Shown piece by piece: positions 9,483 through 18,609 of a stretch of 64,000 bases of DNA. The position numbers and the translations under genes are program-made. The stretch is from positions 62,001-126,000 of the forward strand of contig NZ_OY763930.1 of the NCBI RefSeq assembly GCF_963667685.1. The letters run 5' to 3'. Position 1 is the stretch's first letter. Each line of letters starts with the position of its first letter. The notes under the pieces are model-generated. The model ran no database searches. It saw only the letters and a program-made list of their open reading frames with translations, and was not told the DNA's origin. The DNA is from Maridesulfovibrio sp. GTDB taxonomy: Bacteria > Desulfobacterota > Desulfovibrionia > Desulfovibrionales > Desulfovibrionaceae.

Positions 9483-10781
9483 ATGAAAAAAACATTTAAA
9501 GGCATTGATCTTGTAAACCTTTCCATTACTAACAAATGCATATTGCAATGCCCAAGTTGCCCTACGGGAAGACAAAATTTTATTTCACAAAAAGCTTTAA
9601 AATATACTCCCCTAGACACATGTGTAAAAATATTCCGTAAAGTTTTAGATATTTATGGTAAACAAATGTTTTACCTCCATATATGGAATGAACCACTCAT
9701 TCATCCACAGCTTCATGAAATCCTTGCTGCTTTAAACAACTTTGGACATACAGCCTTTGCCAGTTCTAATCTTAATCTTAAACAGGATTGGGAAAAACTT
9801 TTGAATGCTACGGCACTAAAGGTGCTTGTCGTTTCTATGTCGGGCTATCATCAAGAGACGTACGAACGTGGACATCGAGGGGGGAATGTAGAGCTTGTCC
9901 TTAATAACCTGAAAGAGATTGGCAAATATACAAGGGATTCGCGTACTCAGGTTGTTCTTAATTTTCACCAATACAAAGATAATGCAGAAGATGCTGCCAT
10001 TCTGGAATCACTTTGCAATGAATATGGCATTATTTTTAAACCATACCTTGCTTCTCTCCTGCAAGACCACATCCATGAAGACGTAGTATCAGGTTCTCCC
10101 CGCTGGAAACAAAATTCTGACGCTATGGAGCTGGTCCTTCCGCGTCTTAAGTTTCAGCCTTTTCCTTTTACAAACATAGACAATGTCGCGCCAGTTCCGT
10201 GTCATTCGCAAAATCATGTTCTGGTTCTTGACTATGAAGGTAATATCTGCACCTGCACCCATAAAGGGCCGGAAGACCCCAATCGCCTTGGTAATTTTCT
10301 TGCTATGACCAAAGAGGACATCGACAAAGCCAAGAAGGTGGCTCCTGTTTGTGTTGAGTGCAGGAAGTTGGGACTTCACCTCGAATATGCGTTTGCCTGC
10401 TTCTTTGAGCGTCCCAGCAAGGACAGTTCGGAAACCATTGCCCTGCTCAAAGGCTCTGCTCTTTCTGCGGACTTTGCTAACAAAAAAATCTTTGTATTCG
10501 GAGCAGGCATGTCCGGTGGAGCAGTCGCTCCTTTTCTCAAGCATAGGGGATATCTGGTACAGGGCTTTATAGATGATGATGCCAGAAAGATTGGCACTCT
10601 TATTCATGGACTTCCTGTGTACGCTTTTTCTGAAGTGCTCGCCAATTACCCCGAAGCCATCATTATCGATACTATCAGGTCGTCTCCAGCGCGAAAATAT
10701 GTTGAAGATAACCCAAAAAATACGGGTGTTTCAGTGTATTCGGCAGAAGATTTTCTTTATACAATCGTAAAAAATGCTTGA
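9483..10781 (+). CDS. Radical SAM enzyme with SPASM-like cysteines and C-terminal nucleotide-sugar-type Rossmann domain
   Basis: 432 residues from the ATG at 9483, which has AGAGG seven bases upstream; an earlier TTG frame start lacks this. The radical SAM cluster motif is CILQCPSC near residue 20. A second cysteine group follows in the C-terminal part (CTCTHKG and CVECRKLG), resembling a SPASM/auxiliary-cluster region. The last 100 residues contain KIFVFGAGMSGGAVAPFL and GFIDDD, like the small Rossmann domain of PglD-type enzymes. It probably performs radical chemistry on a sugar or sugar-linked residue. First gene of the six-gene operon; its stop nearly meets the next paralogue. Reaction unknown. 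Confidence 0.8.
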   Translation: MKKTFKGIDLVNLSITNKCILQCPSCPTGRQNFISQKALKYTPLDTCVKIFRKVLDIYGKQMFYLHIWNEPLIHPQLHEILAALNNFGHTAFASSNLNLKQDWEKLLNATALKVLVVSMSGYHQETYERGHRGGNVELVLNNLKEIGKYTRDSRTQVVLNFHQYKDNAEDAAILESLCNEYGIIFKPYLASLLQDHIHEDVVSGSPRWKQNSDAMELVLPRLKFQPFPFTNIDNVAPVPCHSQNHVLVLDYEGNICTCTHKGPEDPNRLGNFLAMTKEDIDKAKKVAPVCVECRKLGLHLEYAFACFFERPSKDSSETIALLKGSALSADFANKKIFVFGAGMSGGAVAPFLKHRGYLVQGFIDDDARKIGTLIHGLPVYAFSEVLANYPEAIIIDTIRSSPARKYVEDNPKNTGVSVYSAEDFLYTIVKNA

Positions 10782-10792
10782 GGGCTGGAAAT

Positions 10793-12139
10793 ATGATTAC
10801 CGCAAGGTTTGAAATAACGAATAGGTGCAATCTTAAGTGCCCTAGCTGCTATTCTGGTCGGGCAAATTATCTTAATCAGCATCCGGTATTCAAATATGCA
10901 AGCTTAGAATTGTGTGAAAAGATTTATAAAAAGCTTAAATCTTTTGATAAAAATATTGAAATGAAATTGTATCAGCTCAATGAACCTCTTTTGCATCCAG
11001 ATCTGAATGGTGTTCTTGACCTCAATGATAAGTATGATCTTCCATGTTGCATAAGCAGCAATATAATTATCAAAAAAGATTGGGTACAATTGCTTGCCCA
11101 CAAATCTTTGAGACGATTTATTATTTCAACTTCCGGTTGTTTCTCAAATTCTTACCCACTAGGACACAGAGGGGGAGATACTGCACTTTTCCTGAAGCAT
11201 CTGAACGAGCTAGCACTGGCTGCAAAAACATCCAGTACGGAAATCGAGGTTATTTTTCATCAATACAATGATAACGAAAAAGATGAAAAATATCTTTCCT
11301 CTTTCTGCTATGAAAATGGATTTACATTTACACCAATCCCCGCTTTCATCATGTACTCCCCATGGGATAACGCTTGCAAATACAGAGGAAAAGAAAAGGA
11401 ACAGCTAGACATCGCTACCAATGTAATTCCTCGTATAATATTGCAAAAAAATTTCCTTATCGAAAATATTCCCGGTCTTGGCATGCTCCCTTGTATGAAT
11501 GAGTCAAAGAACGATATTGCTATTGATACAGAAGGATATGTTCAACATAATTGCTGCATGGTCCCTTTTTCAGAAGAACACAGGGCTGGACATATTTTGG
11601 ATCTTTCTTTCGAAGAGACACAACAAATTCAGAAAAAGCTGTCTATCTGCCTTGATTGCAAAAAGAAAGGCTACCATATGCAATACGGACTCATACCGCA
11701 CATAGAATATACATATTTGGCTCGTACTAGAGCCTCATCCCACTCCGAGGTGAATATAAACGAATCTATTCGCTCTTTTTTACGCTCCCCGCTTCCTCCC
11801 AAAAAAATCCAAAATACACCCATATATGTATACGGACTGATTGGTGGTGAGAGAATTATTCGCTTGTTACAAGCGAAGGGATGTATTGTTGCTGGCATAA
11901 TCGATGACAACCCAAGGTTGACAGGGGTTGAATGTGAAGGCTACCCAGTGCTGAATATGGAGCAGGCCAGCTCCACTGACAGCTTTAGAAAAGGCACTGT
12001 AATAATTTGCTTTATTCGTTCCCCTGAACAAATCAAAGTAATAAAAAACAACCTACTGGAGAAAGGAGTAGCTCAGGCCCTCAGCCTATACGAACTTTTT
12101 GTTTCCGCAAAAGACGATCGGGTTACGCAACAAGCATAG
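10793..12139 (+). CDS. Radical SAM enzyme, paralogue of the preceding gene
   Basis: 448 residues from the ATG at 10793 (GAGGG eight bases upstream). It has the same plan as its neighbour: CNLKCPSC near residue 15, a later cysteine set (CMNESKND, HNCCMVPF, CLDCKKKGYH) and a C-terminal VYGLIGGERIIRLL...GIIDDNP Rossmann-like domain. The GHRGG segment after a serine-rich strand is shared by both paralogues. Retention of both suggests two steps or two substrates, or a heteromeric pair. Function is inferred only to the level of radical SAM chemistry in a glycan operon. Confidence 0.8.
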   Translation: MITARFEITNRCNLKCPSCYSGRANYLNQHPVFKYASLELCEKIYKKLKSFDKNIEMKLYQLNEPLLHPDLNGVLDLNDKYDLPCCISSNIIIKKDWVQLLAHKSLRRFIISTSGCFSNSYPLGHRGGDTALFLKHLNELALAAKTSSTEIEVIFHQYNDNEKDEKYLSSFCYENGFTFTPIPAFIMYSPWDNACKYRGKEKEQLDIATNVIPRIILQKNFLIENIPGLGMLPCMNESKNDIAIDTEGYVQHNCCMVPFSEEHRAGHILDLSFEETQQIQKKLSICLDCKKKGYHMQYGLIPHIEYTYLARTRASSHSEVNINESIRSFLRSPLPPKKIQNTPIYVYGLIGGERIIRLLQAKGCIVAGIIDDNPRLTGVECEGYPVLNMEQASSTDSFRKGTVIICFIRSPEQIKVIKNNLLEKGVAQALSLYELFVSAKDDRVTQQA

Positions 12140-12158
12140 TTAACATGGAAAATATGTA

Positions 12159-13508
12159 ATGAAAATTTTTTTAGGCACAGTAAATATTGCTTCGCTGTAT
12201 GATGATTTAAAAGCAGGATTCGAGAGTTTGGGGCATGAGGTAATTACCATGCAAAAAATACCCCCCAATCCGATACAAACTCCGGTTGATATAAATACGT
12301 ATTCTGAGGCAGAAAAAATGCTCTCCAAGATAACACGCAAGCACCCTCAACCGCCTCATAAACAGCAGGAGTATCTAGAACAATTTAAAGCTTTAACATT
12401 AAACAAAGCTTTTAAAGAAGCATGTACAGCCGATTTATGTATATTTTTATGGTCAACCTTTGCCCCTGATCTGTCTGATGTCATTGCCTTGAAACAAATG
12501 GGTGTAAAAGTTGCAATTTTATTTTGCGGTTCAGAATCACGAGTAGTTCCAGTAGAAAACCATTACCGCAGGCTTACTGAAGCACCGCAAGTAGGAAACC
12601 CATCCGACTTCACTTTCCAAAGAATTTTATCCGTACTCACTTATGTACGACTTGCAGAAAAATATGCGGACGCTTTGCTCGGAGCTACCATCGCAGGCTT
12701 GAGGCCTTCATATAATCTGATAACGACAATCCTTGATTATGAAAAGATTCCTTGTGTGGTGCGAAAAAGAGATGAACCTATTATTCTTCATGCACCATCT
12801 AACAGGAGTACAAAGGGAACCGAAATTTGGCAGCAGATATTTTCTGATTTGAAAGCAGAAGGATTGAAATTTAAGGTTCGCCTTTTGGAAAACATATCAC
12901 ACGCCGAAATGTTACAGGTTTTCCAGCACATGGATATTTATTGCGGATCACTTAAGCATGGCGGAAAAATGGATAGAGAGGCCATGGCGGGAGGGTGTGC
13001 GTCCCTGTCTTCCTATTTAAAAAATACAGACCTGGTTTTTTCTTTGATGAACAAAGATAGGGAGATACTTACGGAACGTTATAAAATACAGCCCGGATCA
13101 AATCAGGATAACTACCTGTTTGAGCAACACAGTCGACAGGGTTGGTACTACACCAAAGAGCAGAACCCCTGTATTCACGTTGATTCTCAAACAGCAAAAG
13201 ATGAGCTTAGAAAAATAATTAAAGACAAGGATTTGCGCTTCAGATTAGGAGAATCAGGACGAAAAGCCACTGAAAAAAATTGTTCGCCGACACTAATGGC
13301 TCAAGATATTCTGGACATGGTAGAAAATCCTGAAAGTTTTGAAACGCAGGCTAAACTTTCAGGTCACTATTCATTTCTTCGCGAGATGTATTCACCAGAT
13401 TCACAAGCAGAAGTCGAATTATTGAACGCGACAACGGAAGTAGTTAAGGAATGCAATTGGTATTTTCCACAGGTAAAATCACTAGTAAGAGAAGGGTTAC
13501 GCTTTTAG
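12159..13508 (+). CDS. GT-B-fold glycosyltransferase-like protein
   Basis: 449 residues. The N-terminus (KIFLGTVNIASLYDDL) and the C-terminal ILHAPSNRSTKGTEI and EAMAGGCASLSS segments match group 1 (GT4-like) glycosyltransferases; the EX7E-type region is degenerate (GGKMDREAMAGG). The long HPQPPHKQQEYLEQF insertion near residue 60 is uncommon. Third gene of the operon, 19 bases after the second radical SAM gene. The Shine-Dalgarno site is weak (GGAAA ten bases upstream), and no better start exists. Sugar specificity unknown. Confidence 0.7.
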   Translation: MKIFLGTVNIASLYDDLKAGFESLGHEVITMQKIPPNPIQTPVDINTYSEAEKMLSKITRKHPQPPHKQQEYLEQFKALTLNKAFKEACTADLCIFLWSTFAPDLSDVIALKQMGVKVAILFCGSESRVVPVENHYRRLTEAPQVGNPSDFTFQRILSVLTYVRLAEKYADALLGATIAGLRPSYNLITTILDYEKIPCVVRKRDEPIILHAPSNRSTKGTEIWQQIFSDLKAEGLKFKVRLLENISHAEMLQVFQHMDIYCGSLKHGGKMDREAMAGGCASLSSYLKNTDLVFSLMNKDREILTERYKIQPGSNQDNYLFEQHSRQGWYYTKEQNPCIHVDSQTAKDELRKIIKDKDLRFRLGESGRKATEKNCSPTLMAQDILDMVENPESFETQAKLSGHYSFLREMYSPDSQAEVELLNATTEVVKECNWYFPQVKSLVREGLRF

Positions 13509-13522
13509 TAAAGGATAGATAG

Positions 13523-14845
13523 ATGAACTTATTATTTAGAAATGACGACATTAGCGCAGACAACAATGCTGTAGACCTAAAAGAACTCTGCAATATTTTT
13601 CATCAATATGGTTTTACTCAATTGCATGGTGTTACTTTGTACGGATGGACTCAAGAACACAGCATTGAAAATGGAATTCCCAAAGTTTATCCTGAGCATG
13701 ATGAAATTACCAACCTTTCCAATAAGCAAATTAAAGAACTTTCCCAGGACAAATTTGTTGGGGACAACAAAGAACTCGTTGCCTACATAAACAGCATTCC
13801 AGATCCGATCGCACTTCATGGTCTCTATCATTACGACTATTCGCAAATGACCAAGGAAGAACAAGAGGCTGACATTCTTTGCGGACTTGAATTACTGACG
13901 AAGCTTTTTCCTAAAAAAATTGTTAAAGATTTTATAGCTCCCTATAACAAAGCAAATGAACACACTCATGCTGTGTGCGAGAAACTTGGACTTAAACTTC
14001 ATACAGCCAACGGAACGCATCTGGAAGCTCTTATACACTATGGTAATAATTGGAAACTAGTTGAAGGCGAGACATACCGTTACCACCACCACAGATTTTA
14101 TAAAGATTCACTCTTTGATAATTACAAGCTGTCAACTGAACGTCTTTATCGTTTTTTCATGCACACCACTGTGCGTCCTTTAATGAGTATTGACGAATAT
14201 AAAGATTGTATTCAAAAGGCTGACGCACAAACCTGGTACGGCTATGCATATGAAAAATACGAAGAGTTAAAGCAGTGCTATCTTCCATATATGTGGATAA
14301 GAAACAATATTGCCAGAGATTATAAAATTTTGGAAACAGGATGCGGAGCTGGCGGGGTACTGCACTTCCTCTGGCACGAAGGATTTTGCAATCTATACGG
14401 ACACGATTACGACGCCAAGGCCATTGATGCAGCGAAGAGAATTGCTCAAAAGCATGGCGCTGAGATGAACTTCGAAATTGTTGATTGTACAACTCCTAAC
14501 GATATTGGGACATTTGATGTTCTTTTAGGAATGAATTGGTTCTATCTTATCGATGGGTATGATCTGGCGCAATTTATTCGTCAATACAGCCCTCATGTAG
14601 CTGGTGAAGGTTACTTGATTTTTGATGTTATCGATTCATCCTATAATAAAAATCCTCTGAACATGTATCATACGCAGGACTGGAAAATAGAGGACGGAGA
14701 AAGAAGGCCCAGCGAATATAAGGTACGTTACTCAACTGAAGAGGTGATTGAGATAGCCAAAGAGAACAATCTTTCTTTGGTAGAAAATTGGTACGTTGAT
14801 TACACGATCCCCCGTAGGGTTTTCGTTTTTCAAGCCCAAAAATAG
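13523..14845 (+). CDS. Polysaccharide-deacetylase-like domain fused to SAM methyltransferase
   Basis: 440 residues. Residues 1 to about 180 resemble a carbohydrate esterase 4/NodB-type deacetylase: FRNDDIS gives the paired aspartates, ALHGLYHYDY gives an HxxxH metal motif, and DFIAPYNKAN fits the later family motif. Residues about 245-440 form a class I methyltransferase: ILETGCGAGGVLHFLW, GHDYDAKAID and LLGMNWFYLIDG. The fusion suggests N-deacetylation and methylation of the same glycan. It sits 14 bases after the GT-B gene in the operon. Both domain calls come from motifs; the deacetylase half is the less certain. Confidence 0.7.
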   Translation: MNLLFRNDDISADNNAVDLKELCNIFHQYGFTQLHGVTLYGWTQEHSIENGIPKVYPEHDEITNLSNKQIKELSQDKFVGDNKELVAYINSIPDPIALHGLYHYDYSQMTKEEQEADILCGLELLTKLFPKKIVKDFIAPYNKANEHTHAVCEKLGLKLHTANGTHLEALIHYGNNWKLVEGETYRYHHHRFYKDSLFDNYKLSTERLYRFFMHTTVRPLMSIDEYKDCIQKADAQTWYGYAYEKYEELKQCYLPYMWIRNNIARDYKILETGCGAGGVLHFLWHEGFCNLYGHDYDAKAIDAAKRIAQKHGAEMNFEIVDCTTPNDIGTFDVLLGMNWFYLIDGYDLAQFIRQYSPHVAGEGYLIFDVIDSSYNKNPLNMYHTQDWKIEDGERRPSEYKVRYSTEEVIEIAKENNLSLVENWYVDYTIPRRVFVFQAQK

Positions 14846-14859
14846 CATGAACTCTTAGC

Positions 14860-15966
14860 ATGTCACGTAGCTCTACAAAAGGAATCTGCCTCATAATCCC
14901 CACAATAACTTGGGGCGGAGCTGAAAAAGTAATGGTGCACCTTGCGGAATGGTGGGCAGAGAACAAAGGGCATGTTGATTTAATCACTTTTTCCCGCATG
15001 GCAGATGAAATTCCCATCTCAAAAAACGTAAACAGAGTGTTTTTAGAAGACCTGCCATGCCCTGACAATTTGCCGGTTAATTTGGAATGGGAGGAAGAAA
15101 CAGAGAATATTTATAAACTGGCTTCAGCAATCCAACAAACGCAGAAGAAGTATATAGTAAGCTTTCTTTCACGCATGAATGTTCGAACCCTTATCGCTGC
15201 TCCCAGGGAAAGCAAGGTTGTAGTTAGTGAGCATTCATACCCTCCCTTGCGAGAGATGCCCCCCTCTTTTGAGGAGCTTCGCAAGAAGTGGTACCAACAA
15301 GCCCACAGGGTAATCTTGCTTACACAGCGAGCCCGCGTTGACTGGGCGGATACATTTTTGCCCCGTCAAAAGACAGAAGTTATCCAGAATCCGTTCTTGC
15401 CAGTTGAAAATTCCAATGACGATGTAAGCCACATTTTACCGCCCAATTACTTTCTTGCAGTGGGAAGGCTGGCAAAAGGAAAAGGACACGACATATTAAT
15501 CAAAGCTTTTTCATTGTTTTTGCAAAGACATGAAGGAGTAAAGCTTGTTTTAATTGGTGAGGGTCCCGAATATAACTCGATCATGGCGCTTGTAGAAAAA
15601 TTAGAGCTGGAAGACCATGTCCTTTTCCTGAAACATCGCAATCGGGTAGATATTGCCATGCAAAAGGCACTGGCGTTAATACTTTCTTCATTTTTTGAAG
15701 GTTTTCCAAATGTTCTTGTGGAGGCCATGGCCTATGGTACAGCGTGTATTGCCTCAGATTGTAAAACAGGTCCATCTGAACTTATCAAATCGAATCATTC
15801 GGGAATACTATTCCCCCCAGGCAATATTCACTGCTTGCATAGGGCAATGGAAATAATCTACACCAAACAAGATTTACGAAACAAATTAATTAACAATGCG
15901 AGGCAAAAGATCGCTTTGTTAACAAAAGACAAAATCTTTCCTCAATGGAGCGGTTTGTTTTTCTAG
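14860..15966 (+). CDS. GT4-family glycosyltransferase
   Basis: 368 residues. A clear GT-B enzyme: ICLIIPTITWGGAEKVMVHLA at the N-terminus, YFLAVGRLAKGKGHDILIKAF in the hinge, VLIGEGPEYN, and the retaining-enzyme motif SFFEGFPNVLVEAMAYG with the paired glutamates. The end (FPQWSGLFF) looks slightly short compared with GT4 enzymes of about 380-400 residues but complete. Fifth gene of the island operon, 14 bases after the fusion gene. It shares the GGAEKVM/GGGAERVM start with the GT4 at 19116 on the other strand, so the two are probably related in role. Confidence 0.9.
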   Translation: MSRSSTKGICLIIPTITWGGAEKVMVHLAEWWAENKGHVDLITFSRMADEIPISKNVNRVFLEDLPCPDNLPVNLEWEEETENIYKLASAIQQTQKKYIVSFLSRMNVRTLIAAPRESKVVVSEHSYPPLREMPPSFEELRKKWYQQAHRVILLTQRARVDWADTFLPRQKTEVIQNPFLPVENSNDDVSHILPPNYFLAVGRLAKGKGHDILIKAFSLFLQRHEGVKLVLIGEGPEYNSIMALVEKLELEDHVLFLKHRNRVDIAMQKALALILSSFFEGFPNVLVEAMAYGTACIASDCKTGPSELIKSNHSGILFPPGNIHCLHRAMEIIYTKQDLRNKLINNARQKIALLTKDKIFPQWSGLFF

Positions 15967-16010
15967 CCAGCTCTTAATTAATAATCGCGCATAAATCGGA
16001 ACCCACTCTT

Positions 16011-16976
16011 ATGAAGAATTCTGACATTACACTCGAGCAAATTTGCTGTCCTGTTTGTTCGACTGAATCAGCTAAGGAAATTTTCCGCCGCCCCGATCAT
16101 GCTTTTCAAGTCAGTTCTTATGCATTTCCTGTTGTAAAGTGCATTAATTGTGGCATGGGATATGTGAAGACAAGGCCCTCTGCACAGTCTCTTCACGCAT
16201 TTTATCCTGCTGAGTTTTATAAAAAAAACCATACAGAAGCCGCTCCAGTACTACACAAAAAACTAAACTTGCTTAATAAATTCACCACAGAAGGAACACT
16301 GTTGGATATTGGATGTGCTGGTGGAGAGTTTATTCATCATGCATCCCAAAATGGATGGGAAGCGTATGGATATGAGTGGTCATCTACTCCCCCTAACCAT
16401 TTTTCCGGGCGAATTGCCTATGGCGAATCGCCCCTTGAAGCATATGAAGGGAAAAGATTTTCCGCCATTACAGCATGGGCGGTAATGGAACATGCACACA
16501 ACTTACAATCCCTTACTAAAGATATAAGCAAGTTGCTTGCACCTGGTGGAATCTTTGTATGTTTAGTGACTAATTTCAATAGCTTGCCTGCCAGATTTAT
16601 GCAACGGGATGATATCCCGCGTCATCTGAATTTATTTACCAAGTCATCCCTTACCAGACTATTGAAAGAACATCGCATGTCTCCTATCCATTGGGATTTT
16701 GGTAATGAAATCTTCAGCGGCAGCCACCTTGGTCTTTTAGTCTTTCTTGCTAAACGATTTGCAGGAGAATCCATAGAGACTATTGTCGAGCAGCACCGGG
16801 CTCCAGGACAAAGATCGTTATTTTGCAACACTCTTTACGGAAGCCCCTCAAGAATGATAAAAGCTCTCTGTAGATTAGATAAAGCCCTGACTCCAGGCAT
16901 CGACTTTTTGGCTTCAAAATTAAATGCAGGGCTAACTATGACAGTGATAGCAAAGAAGAATAGCGCGGATAGTTAA
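16011..16976 (+). CDS. Zinc-ribbon class I methyltransferase (Methyltransf_23-like)
   Basis: 321 residues. The N-terminal CPVC and CINCG pairs form a zinc ribbon typical of sugar C- or O-methyltransferases. The SAM site is LLDIGCAGGEFIHHA near residue 100, followed by AITAWAVMEHAHNL and LLAPGGIFVCLV. Last gene of the operon; its final codons lie inside the 16959-16989 hairpin. The last 25 codons are duplicated about 1.5 kb away (18473-18540). Substrate probably a sugar of the surface glycan. Confidence 0.85.
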   Translation: MKNSDITLEQICCPVCSTESAKEIFRRPDHAFQVSSYAFPVVKCINCGMGYVKTRPSAQSLHAFYPAEFYKKNHTEAAPVLHKKLNLLNKFTTEGTLLDIGCAGGEFIHHASQNGWEAYGYEWSSTPPNHFSGRIAYGESPLEAYEGKRFSAITAWAVMEHAHNLQSLTKDISKLLAPGGIFVCLVTNFNSLPARFMQRDDIPRHLNLFTKSSLTRLLKEHRMSPIHWDFGNEIFSGSHLGLLVFLAKRFAGESIETIVEQHRAPGQRSLFCNTLYGSPSRMIKALCRLDKALTPGIDFLASKLNAGLTMTVIAKKNSADS

Positions 16977-16989
16977 GGTCCGCGCTATT
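16902..16989. repeat. Direct repeat R1, copy 1 (methyltransferase tail plus terminator)
   Basis: The last codons of the methyltransferase and the hairpin after them. The second copy is at 18473-18562 in the same orientation; the shared block includes TTCAAAATTAAATGCAGG and the ACTATGACAGT segment. The hairpin stems differ in sequence yet both stay palindromic. Confidence 0.8.
16959..16989. terminator. Hairpin terminator between convergent genes
   Basis: AATAGCGCGGA pairs with TCCGCGCTATT around a nine-base loop, followed by a T-rich run on the plus strand. It overlaps the methyltransferase stop and ends five bases before the stop of the opposing gene, so it can serve both. Confidence 0.7.
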
Positions 16990-16993
16990 GATT

Positions 16994-18316
16994 TTAAATA
17001 TTGTCGCCTTCATGAAATACTAGAGGGAGTGGTATGGGAGCTCCTTCAGGAAAGATAGAGACCAGATATTCTCGAATATGATCGGGGATCGCATTGGCAC
17101 CCGGTAACGTTGTTGATTTCCACCATTCCCGCCAATCCTGAGCACTGCTCCAGTCTCCGCTGACATAGCGTCTCTCAAAACTTGTCCAGTAGCTACGGTC
17201 TTCAGCAAATGCTAACGCTTTGATAGAGTCTAACAATATCTCAAAGCTTTTTCCAACGCCCAACACTTCAGACTCGCGTTGTTTTAATATTTCTTTTTGC
17301 ATTAGCGAGCTGTTAGAATAACATTCTCGCAATGTTTTCTCCAATTCAAGCTGACTTCTTACAAGAAATCCAAAGCGAGCAATCTCCCCTCCCTTATGCG
17401 GCTTATACATAATGTTGGGTATATCTGTCGCTATTGAAAACGTTATTCTGCCAGCTGAACCATTAGTTAAGTAGACTTTTGCACGTGTAAACGAAGGTAT
17501 TGTAGAGGGATTGGTATCAAAGACCACACGGTCTAGCCCGGAGAACTCCTCCATAAATTTTTTAACTAGCCTGTCTTCCCAATTAAAAGGATGAAAACGG
17601 AAAATAATTTTAGCATCAGGCAATGAATTTAAAGCACTTTGTAACATTACATACCAGCTATTTTGATGCTGTTCCTCTGTAAAATTTCGCATACTTAGAG
17701 AAGTTGGGGCAATTAAAACAATATCTTTTTCTACTTGTTCGGCCTCTACTCTTTCTCGCACCAGATCTGCTTTTAGGTACCCACCTTTTATTAAAGTAAA
17801 CAGACCTTCTCTACGTTGGCCCGCGGCAGGGAGTACGTTATTAAACAGTTTTTCGCACTCCTCATAATTAAGATTACCAAGTTCTGCTTGCGCCACGAAT
17901 AAAGCATCACAATGCGGCAACAACCTTGTTACTAATCTTAACCTATTAAGTGTAATATTATCATCGGAAGCCATGTATTCTGAAAAATAATGAGGGCATG
18001 CAATGACTTTCGTTTTATAAGAGAAAGTCGGCCTGTCATAGTCAATATCAGAAACAACCGCGACGGAGATGGTGTCTATGCTTGAAAAATCAACTGTATC
18101 AGAAACAAAGACAGGAATGGAATCTAGCTTTCCATTTGCAAAATTGCGTGAAAGTCTAGCACGACTTTCCGTTAACACAACAACGGGATTAAACTCTGTT
18201 TGGTCAATCTTAAGTGCAACTGCAAATAAAACATCTTCAAGTAGTCCATGCTCGACTAGTATTACAACAACAGGTAAATCTGATTTATCGCAAAACAACT
18301 TGAAATCATTTATCAT
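16994..18316 (-). CDS. CDP-glycerol-glycerophosphotransferase-like surface-glycan transferase
   Basis: 440 residues. The central and C-terminal parts look like the GT-B fold of TagF-type or capsule-type transferases: VLIAPTSLSMRNF, IIFRFHPFNWEDRLV and VYLTNGSAGRITFSIATDIP (the HP and S/T-GSAG positions correspond to the HP and TDYSS motifs). The N-terminus (VVVILVEHGLLEDVLFAVAL) is a Rossmann-like half. A GAGGT site fixes the ATG at 18316. It is the intact cargo between the R1 and R2 repeats and may be a transferred cassette. The specific donor is not readable. Confidence 0.6.
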   Translation of the reverse strand: MINDFKLFCDKSDLPVVVILVEHGLLEDVLFAVALKIDQTEFNPVVVLTESRARLSRNFANGKLDSIPVFVSDTVDFSSIDTISVAVVSDIDYDRPTFSYKTKVIACPHYFSEYMASDDNITLNRLRLVTRLLPHCDALFVAQAELGNLNYEECEKLFNNVLPAAGQRREGLFTLIKGGYLKADLVRERVEAEQVEKDIVLIAPTSLSMRNFTEEQHQNSWYVMLQSALNSLPDAKIIFRFHPFNWEDRLVKKFMEEFSGLDRVVFDTNPSTIPSFTRAKVYLTNGSAGRITFSIATDIPNIMYKPHKGGEIARFGFLVRSQLELEKTLRECYSNSSLMQKEILKQRESEVLGVGKSFEILLDSIKALAFAEDRSYWTSFERRYVSGDWSSAQDWREWWKSTTLPGANAIPDHIREYLVSIFPEGAPIPLPLVFHEGDNI

Positions 18317-18386
18317 GTAAAGACCTCAACAAATATACTAGTGCTACTTCTATCTAAGTCTATATCACAAAAAAAGCAAAGGGTCT

Positions 18387-18470
18387 CTTCAAATCAGCAG
18401 GATGCTGTGAAGAAAGGATAAATTTCGCAAGCAAAAACTACCAGGTCGAATCAGTCTGATATATTTCTGA
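18387..18470. repeat. Direct repeat R2, copy 1 (glycosyltransferase tail scar)
   Basis: Matches 19066-19148, which contains the last codons of the GT4 at 19116 and its downstream bases. Shared blocks are TTCAAATCAGCAGG and TCGAATCAGTCTGATATATT. This copy is a scar: no gene continues from it, and it abuts the second copy of R1. Confidence 0.8.
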
Positions 18471-18472
18471 AA

Positions 18473-18562
18473 GATTTTTCGATTCAAAATTAAATGCAGG
18501 ACGAACTATGACAGTAATAGCAAAGAGAAATAGCGTGTAAAATAATTTTACACGCTATTTCT
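18473..18562. repeat. Direct repeat R1, copy 2 (methyltransferase tail scar plus terminator)
   Basis: Encodes FFDSKLNAGRTMTVIAKRNSV and a stop, parallel to the C-terminus of the methyltransferase at 16976, with no upstream gene. AAATAGCGTGTAAAAT (18528-18543) pairs with its complement ending at 18560 to form a terminator hairpin. Confidence 0.8.
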
Positions 18563-18609
18563 TTTAATGTTTTTACTTTTATTTGCAATATAAAATTAAA
18601 GCTTAATCA

